A DNA stretch of 7,365 nucleotides from Anaerolineales bacterium (GCA_027026295.1 JALVOR010000031.1:1-7365); one strand, 5' to 3'. Shown: positions 1-5,899, counted from the stretch's first letter. Numbers and translations are program-made. The notes: generated from the letters alone by a model not told the origin.

Positions 1-87
1 TGTATGCGCAAGTTGCTTGTGATTCTCAACGCGATGGTTCGCTCTATGCAACCCTGGCAGCCCCAACTTTCCTCGCTACAGGCTTGA
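1..87 (+). CDS. IS110-family transposase, C-terminal end (partial)
   Basis: Frame 1 is open from the window edge to a TGA at 85-87 and encodes 28 residues beginning CMRKLLVILNAMVRSMQPW. The block MRKLLVILNAM, followed within a few residues by PW, is the characteristic end of IS110/IS116/IS902-type transposases, which finish just after this helix. These enzymes combine a RuvC-like DEDD domain with a C-terminal serine-containing domain and act with a bridge RNA encoded in a non-coding end of the element. Only the tail is visible, so the catalytic residues, the state of the gene and the subgroup cannot be judged. No terminal inverted repeat can be tested with one end in view. The assignment rests on remembered family consensus over a short stretch; the composition and the in-frame stop fit a real gene end. 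Confidence 0.72.
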   Translation, partial: CMRKLLVILNAMVRSMQPWQPQLSSLQA

Positions 88-100
88 CTTTTATCACGGT

Positions 101-175
101 TGCTCTGTGCCTCTCTCTGCGTCTATGTAAAATCCGCGTGCCTCCGTGGCTATCCGTGTCCCCCGTGGTCTATTT
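101..175. repeat. Degenerate CCGTG-type repeat cluster between IS110 end and helicase gene
   Basis: The core CCGTG recurs at 144-148, 154-158 and 163-167, with a related CGCGTG at 135-140. CCGTGGCTAT (144-153) returns as CCGTGGTCTAT (163-173) with one inserted base. The preceding part is a CT-rich run of similar short words (CTCTGTG, CCTCTCT, CTGCGTC). Similar degenerate words of 7 to 10 bp are found between genes in many environmental bacterial genomes. No coding potential is convincing here. The rest of the 88-228 spacer holds only the helicase promoter box and possibly the right end of the IS element, whose exact limit I cannot place. Confidence 0.45.
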
Positions 176-213
176 CCTGCGGCTTTTCTCAGGCCGAACG
201 TCCCCCCATGCGG

Positions 214-219
214 TACAAT
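214..219 (+). promoter_or_regulatory. Candidate -10 box for a nearly leaderless helicase transcript
   Basis: TACAAT lies 9 bp before the ATG at 229, so transcription would begin about 3 bp before the start codon. There is no Shine-Dalgarno sequence between this box and the ATG, which fits leaderless or near-leaderless translation. No good -35 hexamer is present 16-18 bp upstream. The same ten bases, GGTACAATTG, recur at 4211-4220. The call is based on position and similarity only. Confidence 0.45.
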
Positions 220-228
220 TGAGCCGCT

Positions 229-2382
229 ATGGATTATCTGGAGACCCTCAACCCCTCGCAGCGGGCGGCGGTGACGGCGCCTTTTGGGCCGGTGCTGGTG
301 CTCGCCGGTCCCGGTTCGGGAAAGACCCGTGTGCTCACTTACCGCATTGCCTACCTCATCGGTGTGCTGGGCATGCGGCCTTTCCATATTATGGCGGTGA
401 CGTTCACCAACAAGGCCGCCCGCGAAATGGAAAGCCGCATCGCTGCGGTGCTGGGCAACCAGGCGCGCGGCGTGACCGTGGGTACGTTCCACGCCGTTTG
501 CGCCCGCATTCTGCGGCGGGAAGCCGAGCATTTGCCCTTCGACGCCAACTTTGCCATCGCCGACACCGACGACCAGCGCCGCCTGGTCAAAAGCGTGCTG
601 CAGGAACTCAACCTCGACCCCAAACGCCACAGCCCCAACGCCATGCACGCTGCCATTTCCCGCCTGAAGAACGAGGGTTACTTCCCTGAAGATTTCGAGC
701 CGACTTCCGTGGGGGAAGAACGCGTCCGCCAGATTTTCGATGCCTACCAGAAGCGCCTGCTGGCTTCCAATTTGCTGGATTTCGACGACCTGCTGCTCTG
801 GACGCGTTACCTGCTGCTGCACGTGCCCGCGGCGCGGGAACGCTACGCCCGCCGTTTCCAGCACCTGCTGGTGGACGAATTTCAGGATACCAACATGGTG
901 CAATATGACCTGGTGCGGCTGCTGGGCGGGCATCACCGCAACATTTTCGTGGTGGGCGACGCCGACCAGTCCATCTACCGCTGGCGGGGGGCCGATTACC
1001 GCAATGTCAGCCGCTTCGAGAAAGATTTTCCCGACGCCCAGGTGGTGATGTTGGAGCAGAACTACCGTTCCACCCAAACGATTCTGGACGCCGCGATGGC
1101 GGTGCTTGCCCCGCTGCAGGGCAAGCACCCCAAGCGCCTTTACACCGACCGCGGCCGCGGCGAGAAAATCGTGGTGCAGCGCACCTACGACGACCGTCAG
1201 GAAGCCCGCTATGTGGTGGAAACCATCGCCACCATGATCGCCGGCGGGCAGGCCAGGCCGGGCGATTTTGCCATCATGTACCGCATCAACGCCCAATCCC
1301 GTGTGCTGGAAGAGGCTTTCCTGCGGGCGGGGCTGCCTTACCGGCTGGTGGGGGCGCAGCGGTTCTATGGCCGCCGCGAGGTCAAGGATGTGATTGCTTA
1401 CCTGCGGCTGGCGCACAACCCCGCCGACGAACCCAGCCTGATGCGCGTGGTGGGCGTGCCGCCGCGCGGCATTGGCACCAAAACCCTTGCCACCCTGCGC
1501 ACCGTGGCGCAGCGCGCCGGCCTTGCGCCGGGCACGCTGCTGCTGCACATGGCCGCCGCACCGGCAGACTACCAGAGCGCCTTTGGCGCACGGGCCTTCA
1601 AGGCGCTGCTGCCCTTTGCCCAACAACTGGCGCAGTGGTACGAGGCGTCGCTTTCCACCCCGCCGGTGGCGCTGATGGACATGATTTTGCAGGCCGTGGG
1701 CTACAAGGCTTACATCACCGACGACACCGAAGAAGGCGAAGACCGCTGGAACAACGTGGAAGAACTCCGCCGCCTTGCTGCCCGCTACGAGGACGAAGGC
1801 TTGGGCGCTTTCCTCGAAGAGGTGGCGCTGGTTTCCGACCAGGACACCCTCAAGGACGACGAAGATTCGCCTATTTTGCTCACCCTGCACGCGGCGAAGG
1901 GGCTGGAATTTCGCTATGTGTTCATTGTGGGGCTGGTGGAAGGTGTGCTGCCCCACAGCCGCTCGTGGGAAGACCACGAAGAAATGGCCGAGGAACGCCG
2001 CCTGTTTTATGTCGGCATTACCCGCGCCAAAGACCGCCTCTTCCTCACCTACCCCGAAGAGCGCACGTGGTACGGCTACAGCGAACCCACCGAGCCTTCC
2101 CGCTTTCTGGACGAAATCCCGCATGAATTGCTCACCGGCAACGACCTGGAGCGGCGCAAAGAGGCAGTTGCCTGGGCCCCCGCACGCTGGGAACCCGAAC
2201 CGGCGGCAGAAAAGGTGGTGCAGCGCTTCAAAGCAGGTGACCGCATTCGCCACCCCCGCTGGGGCGAGGGCATGATCATCGGCAGTCGCATCCGCGACGG
2301 CGCCGAGGTGGTGGATGTGGTGTTCGAGAGCGTAGGGCTGAAACGGCTCGATGCGGCGCTGGCGCGGCTGGAGAAGGTGTAG
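229..2382 (+). CDS. pcrA: ATP-dependent DNA helicase, PcrA/UvrD type (SF1A)
   Basis: This 717-residue protein is a complete 3'-to-5' superfamily 1A helicase of the UvrD/Rep/PcrA group, which unwinds DNA in nucleotide-excision repair, replication restart and removal of recombinase filaments. All motifs are present in order: Q motif LNPSQRAAV (7-15), Walker A AGPGSGKT (26-33), motif Ia VTFTNKAAREM (57-67), GTFHA (85-89), Walker B DEFQDT (216-221), motif III GDADQSIYRWRGA (243-255), motif IV QNYRST (277-282), motif V TLHAAKGLEF (552-561) and motif VI EERRLFYVGITRAK (588-601). The C-terminus carries the Tudor-like PcrA/UvrD tail, GDRIRHPRWGEG (670-681), which in this family contacts RNA polymerase and partner proteins. 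Length matches the family (about 720). ATG 229 is chosen because the Q motif begins at residue 7; there is no Shine-Dalgarno sequence. The tail favours PcrA/UvrD over Rep. A 719-residue open frame on the opposite strand is only a shadow. Confidence 0.96.
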   Translation: MDYLETLNPSQRAAVTAPFGPVLVLAGPGSGKTRVLTYRIAYLIGVLGMRPFHIMAVTFTNKAAREMESRIAAVLGNQARGVTVGTFHAVCARILRREAEHLPFDANFAIADTDDQRRLVKSVLQELNLDPKRHSPNAMHAAISRLKNEGYFPEDFEPTSVGEERVRQIFDAYQKRLLASNLLDFDDLLLWTRYLLLHVPAARERYARRFQHLLVDEFQDTNMVQYDLVRLLGGHHRNIFVVGDADQSIYRWRGADYRNVSRFEKDFPDAQVVMLEQNYRSTQTILDAAMAVLAPLQGKHPKRLYTDRGRGEKIVVQRTYDDRQEARYVVETIATMIAGGQARPGDFAIMYRINAQSRVLEEAFLRAGLPYRLVGAQRFYGRREVKDVIAYLRLAHNPADEPSLMRVVGVPPRGIGTKTLATLRTVAQRAGLAPGTLLLHMAAAPADYQSAFGARAFKALLPFAQQLAQWYEASLSTPPVALMDMILQAVGYKAYITDDTEEGEDRWNNVEELRRLAARYEDEGLGAFLEEVALVSDQDTLKDDEDSPILLTLHAAKGLEFRYVFIVGLVEGVLPHSRSWEDHEEMAEERRLFYVGITRAKDRLFLTYPEERTWYGYSEPTEPSRFLDEIPHELLTGNDLERRKEAVAWAPARWEPEPAAEKVVQRFKAGDRIRHPRWGEGMIIGSRIRDGAEVVDVVFESVGLKRLDAALARLEKV

Positions 2383-2390
2383 AGGGGGCT

Positions 2391-2418
2391 GCTAACCGCC
2401 AACTGCTAACTGCCAACT
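2391..2418. repeat. Four tandem 7-bp repeats (two 14-bp units)
   Basis: GCTAACCGCCAACT (2391-2404) is followed directly by GCTAACTGCCAACT (2405-2418), differing at one base. Each half follows GCYAACY, giving four heptads in register; a fifth, GAAACCT (2419-2425), is a weaker match. The array fills the spacer between the helicase stop and the epimerase ribosome-binding site. It has no visible hairpin or promoter, so it looks like an intergenic heptamer repeat rather than a regulatory site. Confidence 0.6.
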
Positions 2419-2431
2419 GAAACCTGCAAGC

Positions 2432-2438
2432 AAAGGAG
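2432..2438 (+). promoter_or_regulatory. Ribosome-binding site of galE, long spacing
   Basis: AAAGGAG is the only Shine-Dalgarno-like sequence before the ATG at 2451. The 12-base gap is longer than usual. No other in-frame start nearby is better placed, so it still supports this start. Confidence 0.55.
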
Positions 2439-2450
2439 CAAAGAAAACCT

Positions 2451-3440
2451 ATGACCTCACAGGCTGTTTTCGTCACCGGCGGGGCGGGCTATATTGGCTC
2501 CGTGGCTGTGGATGCCCTGCTCCAGGCGGGCTATCAAGTCACCGTGTACGATTCCCTCGTGACCGGCCATCGGCAGGCCATTCCGGCAGGTGCGGAATTC
2601 ATCCAGGCCGACCTTGCCGACGAGACGGCGCTGCGGCAGGCGCTCGCGGCGCGGGAATACCTTGCCGTATTGCACTTTGCGGCGTTCATTCAGGCGGGCG
2701 AGAGCATGCAGCGCCCCGGCATGTATTTCACCAACAATGTCAGCAACAACAGCATTCGGCTCATCGAAACGGCGGTGGAAAGCGGCGTGCGCCGCTTTGT
2801 GCTGTCTTCCACCGCAGCGGTGTATGCCCCTCGCGACGAACCCTTAGACGAAGACGCCCCCCTCGGCCCCACCAACGTTTACGGGCAGACCAAGTTGATG
2901 ATCGAGCAAATTCTGGAATGGTATCGGCTCACCCGCGGCCTGCATTACGCTGCTCTGCGCTATTTCAATGCTGCCGGTGCCATGCCCGGCCGCGGCGAAG
3001 CCCACCCCAGCGAATCCCACCTCATCCCCCTGGTGCTGCAAGTGCCCCTCGGCCAGCGCGAGAAAATCTACATCTTCGGCGACGACTACCCCACCCCCGA
3101 CGGCACCGCCGTGCGCGATTACATCCACATTGCTGATCTGGTGGAAGCCCACCTTTTGGCACTCAAAGCGCTGGCGACCCGTGACAAGTTGATATACAAT
3201 TTAGGCAACGGGGTGGGCTATTCGGTGCGGGAAGTCATCGAAACCGCTCGCGAGGTTACAGGGCATCCCATTCCGGCAGAAGTGGCGCCGCGGCGCGCCG
3301 GCGACCCTTCCCGGCTGGTGGCTTCCTCGGAGCGCATTCGCCGCGAGTTGGAGTGGCAGCCCCGCATTCCCGCTTTGCGCGACATCATCGCCAGCGCCTG
3401 GGAATGGCATCGTACACACCCCTATGGTTATGAATCCTGA
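2451..3440 (+). CDS. galE: UDP-glucose 4-epimerase, GalE-type extended SDR
   Basis: This 329-residue protein is a complete extended short-chain dehydrogenase/reductase of the UDP-glucose 4-epimerase group. It uses tightly bound NAD to interconvert UDP-glucose and UDP-galactose, in the Leloir pathway and in supplying sugar nucleotides for exopolysaccharide and envelope glycans. The Rossmann nucleotide loop is GGAGYIG (10-16). The catalytic pair is Y144-xxx-K148 in VYGQTK. T121 in SSTAAVY takes the place of the catalytic Ser/Thr. LRYFNAAGA and RDYIHIADL are the usual GalE substrate-side motifs, and the C-terminal part has the GDPSRLVASS segment seen in true GalE proteins. Length is typical (about 330-340). 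The exact sugar, for example UDP-GlcNAc, cannot be fixed from motifs. The gene sits 68 bp after the helicase and 32 bp before the lipoprotein gene, so epimerase and lipoprotein may share a transcript. Confidence 0.93.
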   Translation: MTSQAVFVTGGAGYIGSVAVDALLQAGYQVTVYDSLVTGHRQAIPAGAEFIQADLADETALRQALAAREYLAVLHFAAFIQAGESMQRPGMYFTNNVSNNSIRLIETAVESGVRRFVLSSTAAVYAPRDEPLDEDAPLGPTNVYGQTKLMIEQILEWYRLTRGLHYAALRYFNAAGAMPGRGEAHPSESHLIPLVLQVPLGQREKIYIFGDDYPTPDGTAVRDYIHIADLVEAHLLALKALATRDKLIYNLGNGVGYSVREVIETAREVTGHPIPAEVAPRRAGDPSRLVASSERIRRELEWQPRIPALRDIIASAWEWHRTHPYGYES

Positions 3441-3472
3441 TTCGCTTACCAATGGTACGGAAGGAGGAAGGC

Positions 3473-4210
3473 ATGCGTAAGGTTTTGTTTTTGCTCATTG
3501 GCGCGGCAGTGTTGTTGCTGGCGGCCTGTAGTATGGATACCCATACCAAGTTTGACACCACACAATCGGGCACCATGGACATCGTGTGGACGACCACAGC
3601 CGAGGAAGCCCAGATGCTGCAATCGCTGGGTTCCGGCACGGTGGAAGATATGTGCAACGAGATGAAAAGCGACCTCGGTTCGGACGGGGAAAACATCACG
3701 GTAACTTTTTCCACAGACGACAATGGCAACAATGTTTGTACGCTGAGCGGCGCTTTCGCGAACTTGCAGGAATTGCAGGATATGTATGGTGAGGATATTA
3801 CGGTCAACCGCCTGGGCGAAGAAGACGGTAAGTTCTATTACGATATCACTTACGCGGCTTCGGATGAGACCAGCGGCATGGGCGATTATGCCTTGACGCT
3901 GCATTGGCGGGTGACCATGCCGGGCAAAGTGCTGGAACACAACGGCGATTCCATCGAAGGCAACACGGTAACCTGGACGATCTCGGGGAGCGGCAGCCGG
4001 CACCTCACCGCGGTGAGCAAGGTGGGCGGCTTCAACCTGGACGCGAAAATGCTTGGGCTGGTGGCGCTCTGCCTGTGCCTGCCGCTTTTGCTCATCATTG
4101 TGGGCGTGATTGTGTGGCTGGTGGTGCGCAAGAAGAAGCGGGCAGAAACCGAAACTTACGCTGCTCCCGCTGCCTCTGGCAACGAACCCCCCACGGATTG
4201 GACGGGATAA
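3473..4210 (+). CDS. LppM/DUF3153-like lipoprotein with C-terminal transmembrane helix
   Basis: The start is placed at 3473, not at the upstream in-frame ATG 3452, because AAGGAGG (3461-3467) lies 5 bp before 3473 and a classical signal peptide then starts at residue 1. The 245-residue product begins MRKVLFLLIG, a hydrophobic stretch ending in lipobox L16-A-A-C19, so Cys19 should be lipidated and the protein exported. Residues 20 to about 190 form a polar, beta-rich extracellular domain. It includes a segment of the type MPGKVLEHNGDSIEGN followed by TVTW, as I recall from the LppM (formerly DUF3153) family. Residues 193-218 are a strong transmembrane helix followed by RKKKR (219-223) and a short Pro/Ala-rich tail, giving a cytoplasmic C-terminus. 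The domain is therefore anchored at both ends. The biochemical role is unknown. It lies 32 bp after galE, probably in the same operon. Family assignment is moderate; lipoprotein nature is firm. Confidence 0.82.
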   Translation: MRKVLFLLIGAAVLLLAACSMDTHTKFDTTQSGTMDIVWTTTAEEAQMLQSLGSGTVEDMCNEMKSDLGSDGENITVTFSTDDNGNNVCTLSGAFANLQELQDMYGEDITVNRLGEEDGKFYYDITYAASDETSGMGDYALTLHWRVTMPGKVLEHNGDSIEGNTVTWTISGSGSRHLTAVSKVGGFNLDAKMLGLVALCLCLPLLLIIVGVIVWLVVRKKKRAETETYAAPAASGNEPPTDWTG

Positions 4211-4212
4211 GG

Positions 4213-4218
4213 TACAAT
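4213..4218 (+). promoter_or_regulatory. Candidate -10 box upstream of the structured leader
   Basis: TACAAT lies just after the lipoprotein stop codon, inside GGTACAATTG (4211-4220), identical to the ten bases before the helicase gene. Initiation would fall near 4225, at the foot of the first hairpin (4226) and about 165 bases before the CpXC start codon. No convincing -35 element is visible, so this is tentative. Confidence 0.35.
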
Positions 4219-4225
4219 TGGCATC

Positions 4226-4352
4226 ACTGTCGGGTTCCGATAACCACAACCAGACAGTAGCAACTGGCACGTCGCACAGAATAAAACGCCCTGCTGCCTG
4301 CGTTGCATGTGGCAGGGCGTGTCGTGTGCGCTGGTGGCTTCCATCGGCGCAC
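4226..4352 (+). ncRNA. Candidate structured leader RNA or small RNA with competing hairpins
   Basis: Three structures can be drawn by eye. ACTGTC (4226-4231) pairs with GACAGT (4253-4258) and encloses GGTT/AACC (4233-4236, 4242-4245). A central nine-pair stem ACGCCCTGC/GCAGGGCGT (4286-4294, 4312-4320) is extended across an internal loop by CGCACA/TGTGCG (4273-4278, 4325-4330). Last, GTGCGC (4326-4331) can instead pair with GCGCAC (4347-4352), which would break that outer extension. This could be a cis-acting leader of the CpXC gene, a small RNA, or simply the terminator of the lipoprotein operon. It matches no riboswitch class I recognise. Six-pair stems arise easily by chance, so only the nine-pair stem is firm. 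Confidence 0.35.
4286..4320. terminator. GC-rich hairpin, terminator-like without a U-tract on the + strand
   Basis: ACGCCCTGC and GCAGGGCGT form nine perfect pairs around a 17-base loop, 76 bp after the lipoprotein stop. Downstream on the + strand comes GTCGTGTG rather than a T run. On the - strand the stem is followed by TTTTATTC, so the T-rich side faces the other way, although no gene there needs it. It may end the galE-lipoprotein transcript or act inside the CpXC leader. Confidence 0.45.
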
Positions 4353-4390
4353 CCCATTTGTCAGTCATCCCAATGAGAGAGTGAGCACCC

Positions 4391-5749
4391 ATGCCGAAGA
4401 TGCAAATTCCCTGCCCGCGCTGCGGACAACCCGTCGTGGCCGATATCCGCCAGGTATTCGACCTTGCCGAAGACCCCAACGCCAAGCAAACGCTGCTTTC
4501 CGGCGCGTTCAACGTCGTGCAGTGCCCCTTCTGCGGCTATCAGGGGCGCGCCGAAGCCCCCATCGTTTATCACGACCCTGAGAAGGAACTGCTGCTGACT
4601 TACACGCCGCCTAACACAGGGCGCAGCCGCGACGACCAGGAACGTGCCCTCGGCGCGCTGCTCAACCAGATCATCAACCGCCTGCCTGCAGAAAAGCGCA
4701 AGGCGTACCTCTTGCAGCCCCAGACCATGCTCACTTTCCAGGGGCTGGTCGAGCGCATTCTGGAAGCCGACGGCATCACAAAGGAAATGCTCAAAGCCCA
4801 GGAAGACCGCGTGCGCCTGATTGAACGGCTGATGATGGCTTCCGGCGACGATGTGCGCAAGACCATTTTGGAGCAGGAAAAGGCGTTGGTGGATGCCGAC
4901 TTCTTCCTGCTGCTGGAGCGGCTGATTGAAGCGGCGGCCATGGGCGGCGACAAGCGCAGCGCTGAGGCGCTGATGGCGGTGCACAAGGTCGCGGTGGAAA
5001 ACAGCGAATATGGCAGGCAACTCAAAGCCCAGGGCGAAGCCATCAAGGCGGTGGAAGACACCCTGCGCCGCCTGGGCACCCGCCCTTCGCTGGACGAGGT
5101 GGTCGATGCGTTCATCGCTGCCGCGGACGATGACCTGCAACTTCAGGCGCTGGTGGGCACGCTGCGCCCCGTCATGGATTACACTTTTTTTCAGCGGTTG
5201 AGCGAGCGCATCGAGGCGGCTTCCGGCGAAGAAAAGGCACGGCTGGAAAACCTGCGCCAGCGGCTGCTGGAACTCGGCCAGCAGGTGGACGAGGTGCTGG
5301 AAAAGGAAATGCAAGCCCGCCGCGAGGCGGTGGAAAAAGTGCTTGCAGCCGAGGATGTCGAGAAAGCCATCCAGGAAGTTGCCCCCTACGTGGACGAGGT
5401 TTTCCTCGGTTTGCTGGAACAGGCATTGCAGGAAGCCCGCCAGCAGGGCGACCTGGAACGCGGCGCCCGCATCAACCGGGTGCTGGAAGTGCTGGACAAG
5501 TTGCTCGCCCCGCCGCCCGAAGTGGCGCTCATTCAGCAATTGCTCGACGCCCCCGACGCCGACGCCCGCCAGAAGTTGCTGGAAGAGAACCGCAAACTGG
5601 TCAACGAAATGCTCTTGCAGCAGATGGCCGCGCTGGTAGGGCAGTTGCAGCAGCAGGGCGCGCCGCGCGAAACCGTGCAGAAGGCTTACGAGGCGTATCA
5701 GCAAGTGCAGCGTTTCTACATGGCGCACTCGGTGAAATTGTCCCTGTAA
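4391..5749 (+). CDS. CpXC-domain zinc-ribbon protein with helical repeats, function unknown
   Basis: This 452-residue protein opens with a CpXC domain: C8-P-R-C11 and C45-P-F-C48 form two CPxC knuckles expected to bind one zinc ion. A conserved-looking IVYHDPEKELLLTY segment follows. Residues from about 85 to the end are almost entirely helical, rich in Glu, Leu, Gln and Arg, with no signal peptide or membrane segment, so the protein should be cytoplasmic. Four related blocks can be aligned on V167-D168, M262-D263, V334-D335 and V404-N405. Each is followed by a Phe/Leu-rich helix and, in the first three, a run of small and acidic residues. Spacings of 95, 72 and 70 residues suggest a diverged repeat solenoid or bundle. 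I recall similar CpXC proteins in Anaerolineae, with no established role. The Shine-Dalgarno is weak (GAG-rich, 4375-4385). ATG 4391 is kept because only three residues separate it from the next Met. Confidence 0.8.
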   Translation: MPKMQIPCPRCGQPVVADIRQVFDLAEDPNAKQTLLSGAFNVVQCPFCGYQGRAEAPIVYHDPEKELLLTYTPPNTGRSRDDQERALGALLNQIINRLPAEKRKAYLLQPQTMLTFQGLVERILEADGITKEMLKAQEDRVRLIERLMMASGDDVRKTILEQEKALVDADFFLLLERLIEAAAMGGDKRSAEALMAVHKVAVENSEYGRQLKAQGEAIKAVEDTLRRLGTRPSLDEVVDAFIAAADDDLQLQALVGTLRPVMDYTFFQRLSERIEAASGEEKARLENLRQRLLELGQQVDEVLEKEMQARREAVEKVLAAEDVEKAIQEVAPYVDEVFLGLLEQALQEARQQGDLERGARINRVLEVLDKLLAPPPEVALIQQLLDAPDADARQKLLEENRKLVNEMLLQQMAALVGQLQQQGAPRETVQKAYEAYQQVQRFYMAHSVKLSL

Positions 5750-5791
5750 TTGCCGGAAAACGGCGGCAAAGGCGAAAGCCCCCGCCTTGCC
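5750..5791 (+). terminator. Two alternative hairpins after the CpXC gene
   Basis: Immediately after the stop codon, TTGCCG (5750-5755) can pair with CGGCAA (5764-5769). Alternatively GGCAAAGGCG (5765-5774) pairs with CGCCTTGCC (5783-5791), giving nine pairs with one bulged A. The two share bases 5765-5769 and exclude each other. The first T-rich stretch begins only near 5817, so any intrinsic termination here is non-canonical. It most likely ends the CpXC transcript. Confidence 0.45.
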
Positions 5792-5810
5792 TGGCAGTGC
5801 AGCCCTTCTA

Positions 5811-5828
5811 ACAAAATTCCTATTTTGT
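5811..5828. promoter_or_regulatory. AT-rich inverted repeat upstream of hsp20, possible operator
   Basis: ACAAAAT (5811-5817) and ATTTTGT (5822-5828) are perfect 7-bp arms around TCCT. The site lies just upstream of the proposed hsp20 -35 region. It is neither CIRCE (HrcA site) nor HAIR (HspR site). It could bind a repressor or activator, or with the following T-rich stretch be part of a weak terminator. Confidence 0.35.
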
Positions 5829-5830
5829 GT

Positions 5831-5861
5831 TTGTGTTTTTCTAATACACCCCTGCTACGCT
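5831..5861 (+). promoter_or_regulatory. Candidate hsp20 promoter (TTGTGT, N19, TGC-TACGCT)
   Basis: TTGTGT (5831-5836) lies 19 bp before TACGCT (5856-5861). The latter is preceded by TGC, an extended -10 arrangement. The spacer is longer than ideal and the -10 imperfect. The region is clearly AT-rich relative to its surroundings, as expected for a promoter. Initiation would fall near 5868, leaving a leader of about 30 bases. Confidence 0.35.
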
Positions 5862-5887
5862 ATGGACAGGTTGAAACCCTTACATGC

Positions 5888-5896
5888 AGGAGGTGA
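5888..5896 (+). promoter_or_regulatory. Very strong Shine-Dalgarno sequence of hsp20
   Basis: AGGAGGTGA is a nine-base perfect match to the anti-Shine-Dalgarno end of 16S rRNA, with GGAGG six bases from the ATG at 5900. It is by far the strongest in this window and fixes the start codon. It suggests the message is highly translated when present. Confidence 0.85.
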
Positions 5897-5899
5897 ATC

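Noticed and set aside
101..175. CRISPR-like array in the first spacer
   Set aside because: The repeated words are only 5-10 bp, irregularly spaced and degenerate; there are no repeat-spacer units and no cas genes.
84..689. 201-codon + frame overlapping the start of the helicase gene
   Set aside because: It runs through the spacer repeats and out of frame through the Walker A region; the helicase frame explains the sequence.
94..2253. 719-codon open frame on the - strand covering the whole helicase gene
   Set aside because: It mirrors a gene with every helicase motif in place. Its product is rich in His, Gln, Gly and Val with no recognisable domain, as expected for an antisense shadow of GC-rich codons.
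3446..4357. 303-codon open frame on the - strand opposite the lipoprotein gene
   Set aside because: The + frame has a Shine-Dalgarno, signal peptide, lipobox and membrane helix. The antisense frame has none of these.
4373..4384. Tiny upstream frame ATG-AGA-GAG-TGA before the CpXC gene
   Set aside because: Three codons without a ribosome-binding site; the GAG-rich stretch more likely serves as the weak Shine-Dalgarno of the CpXC gene.
4361..5728. 455-codon open frame on the - strand opposite the CpXC gene
   Set aside because: The + strand product has a clear zinc ribbon and helical pattern. The antisense product is low in motif content and has no ribosome-binding site; it is a composition artefact.
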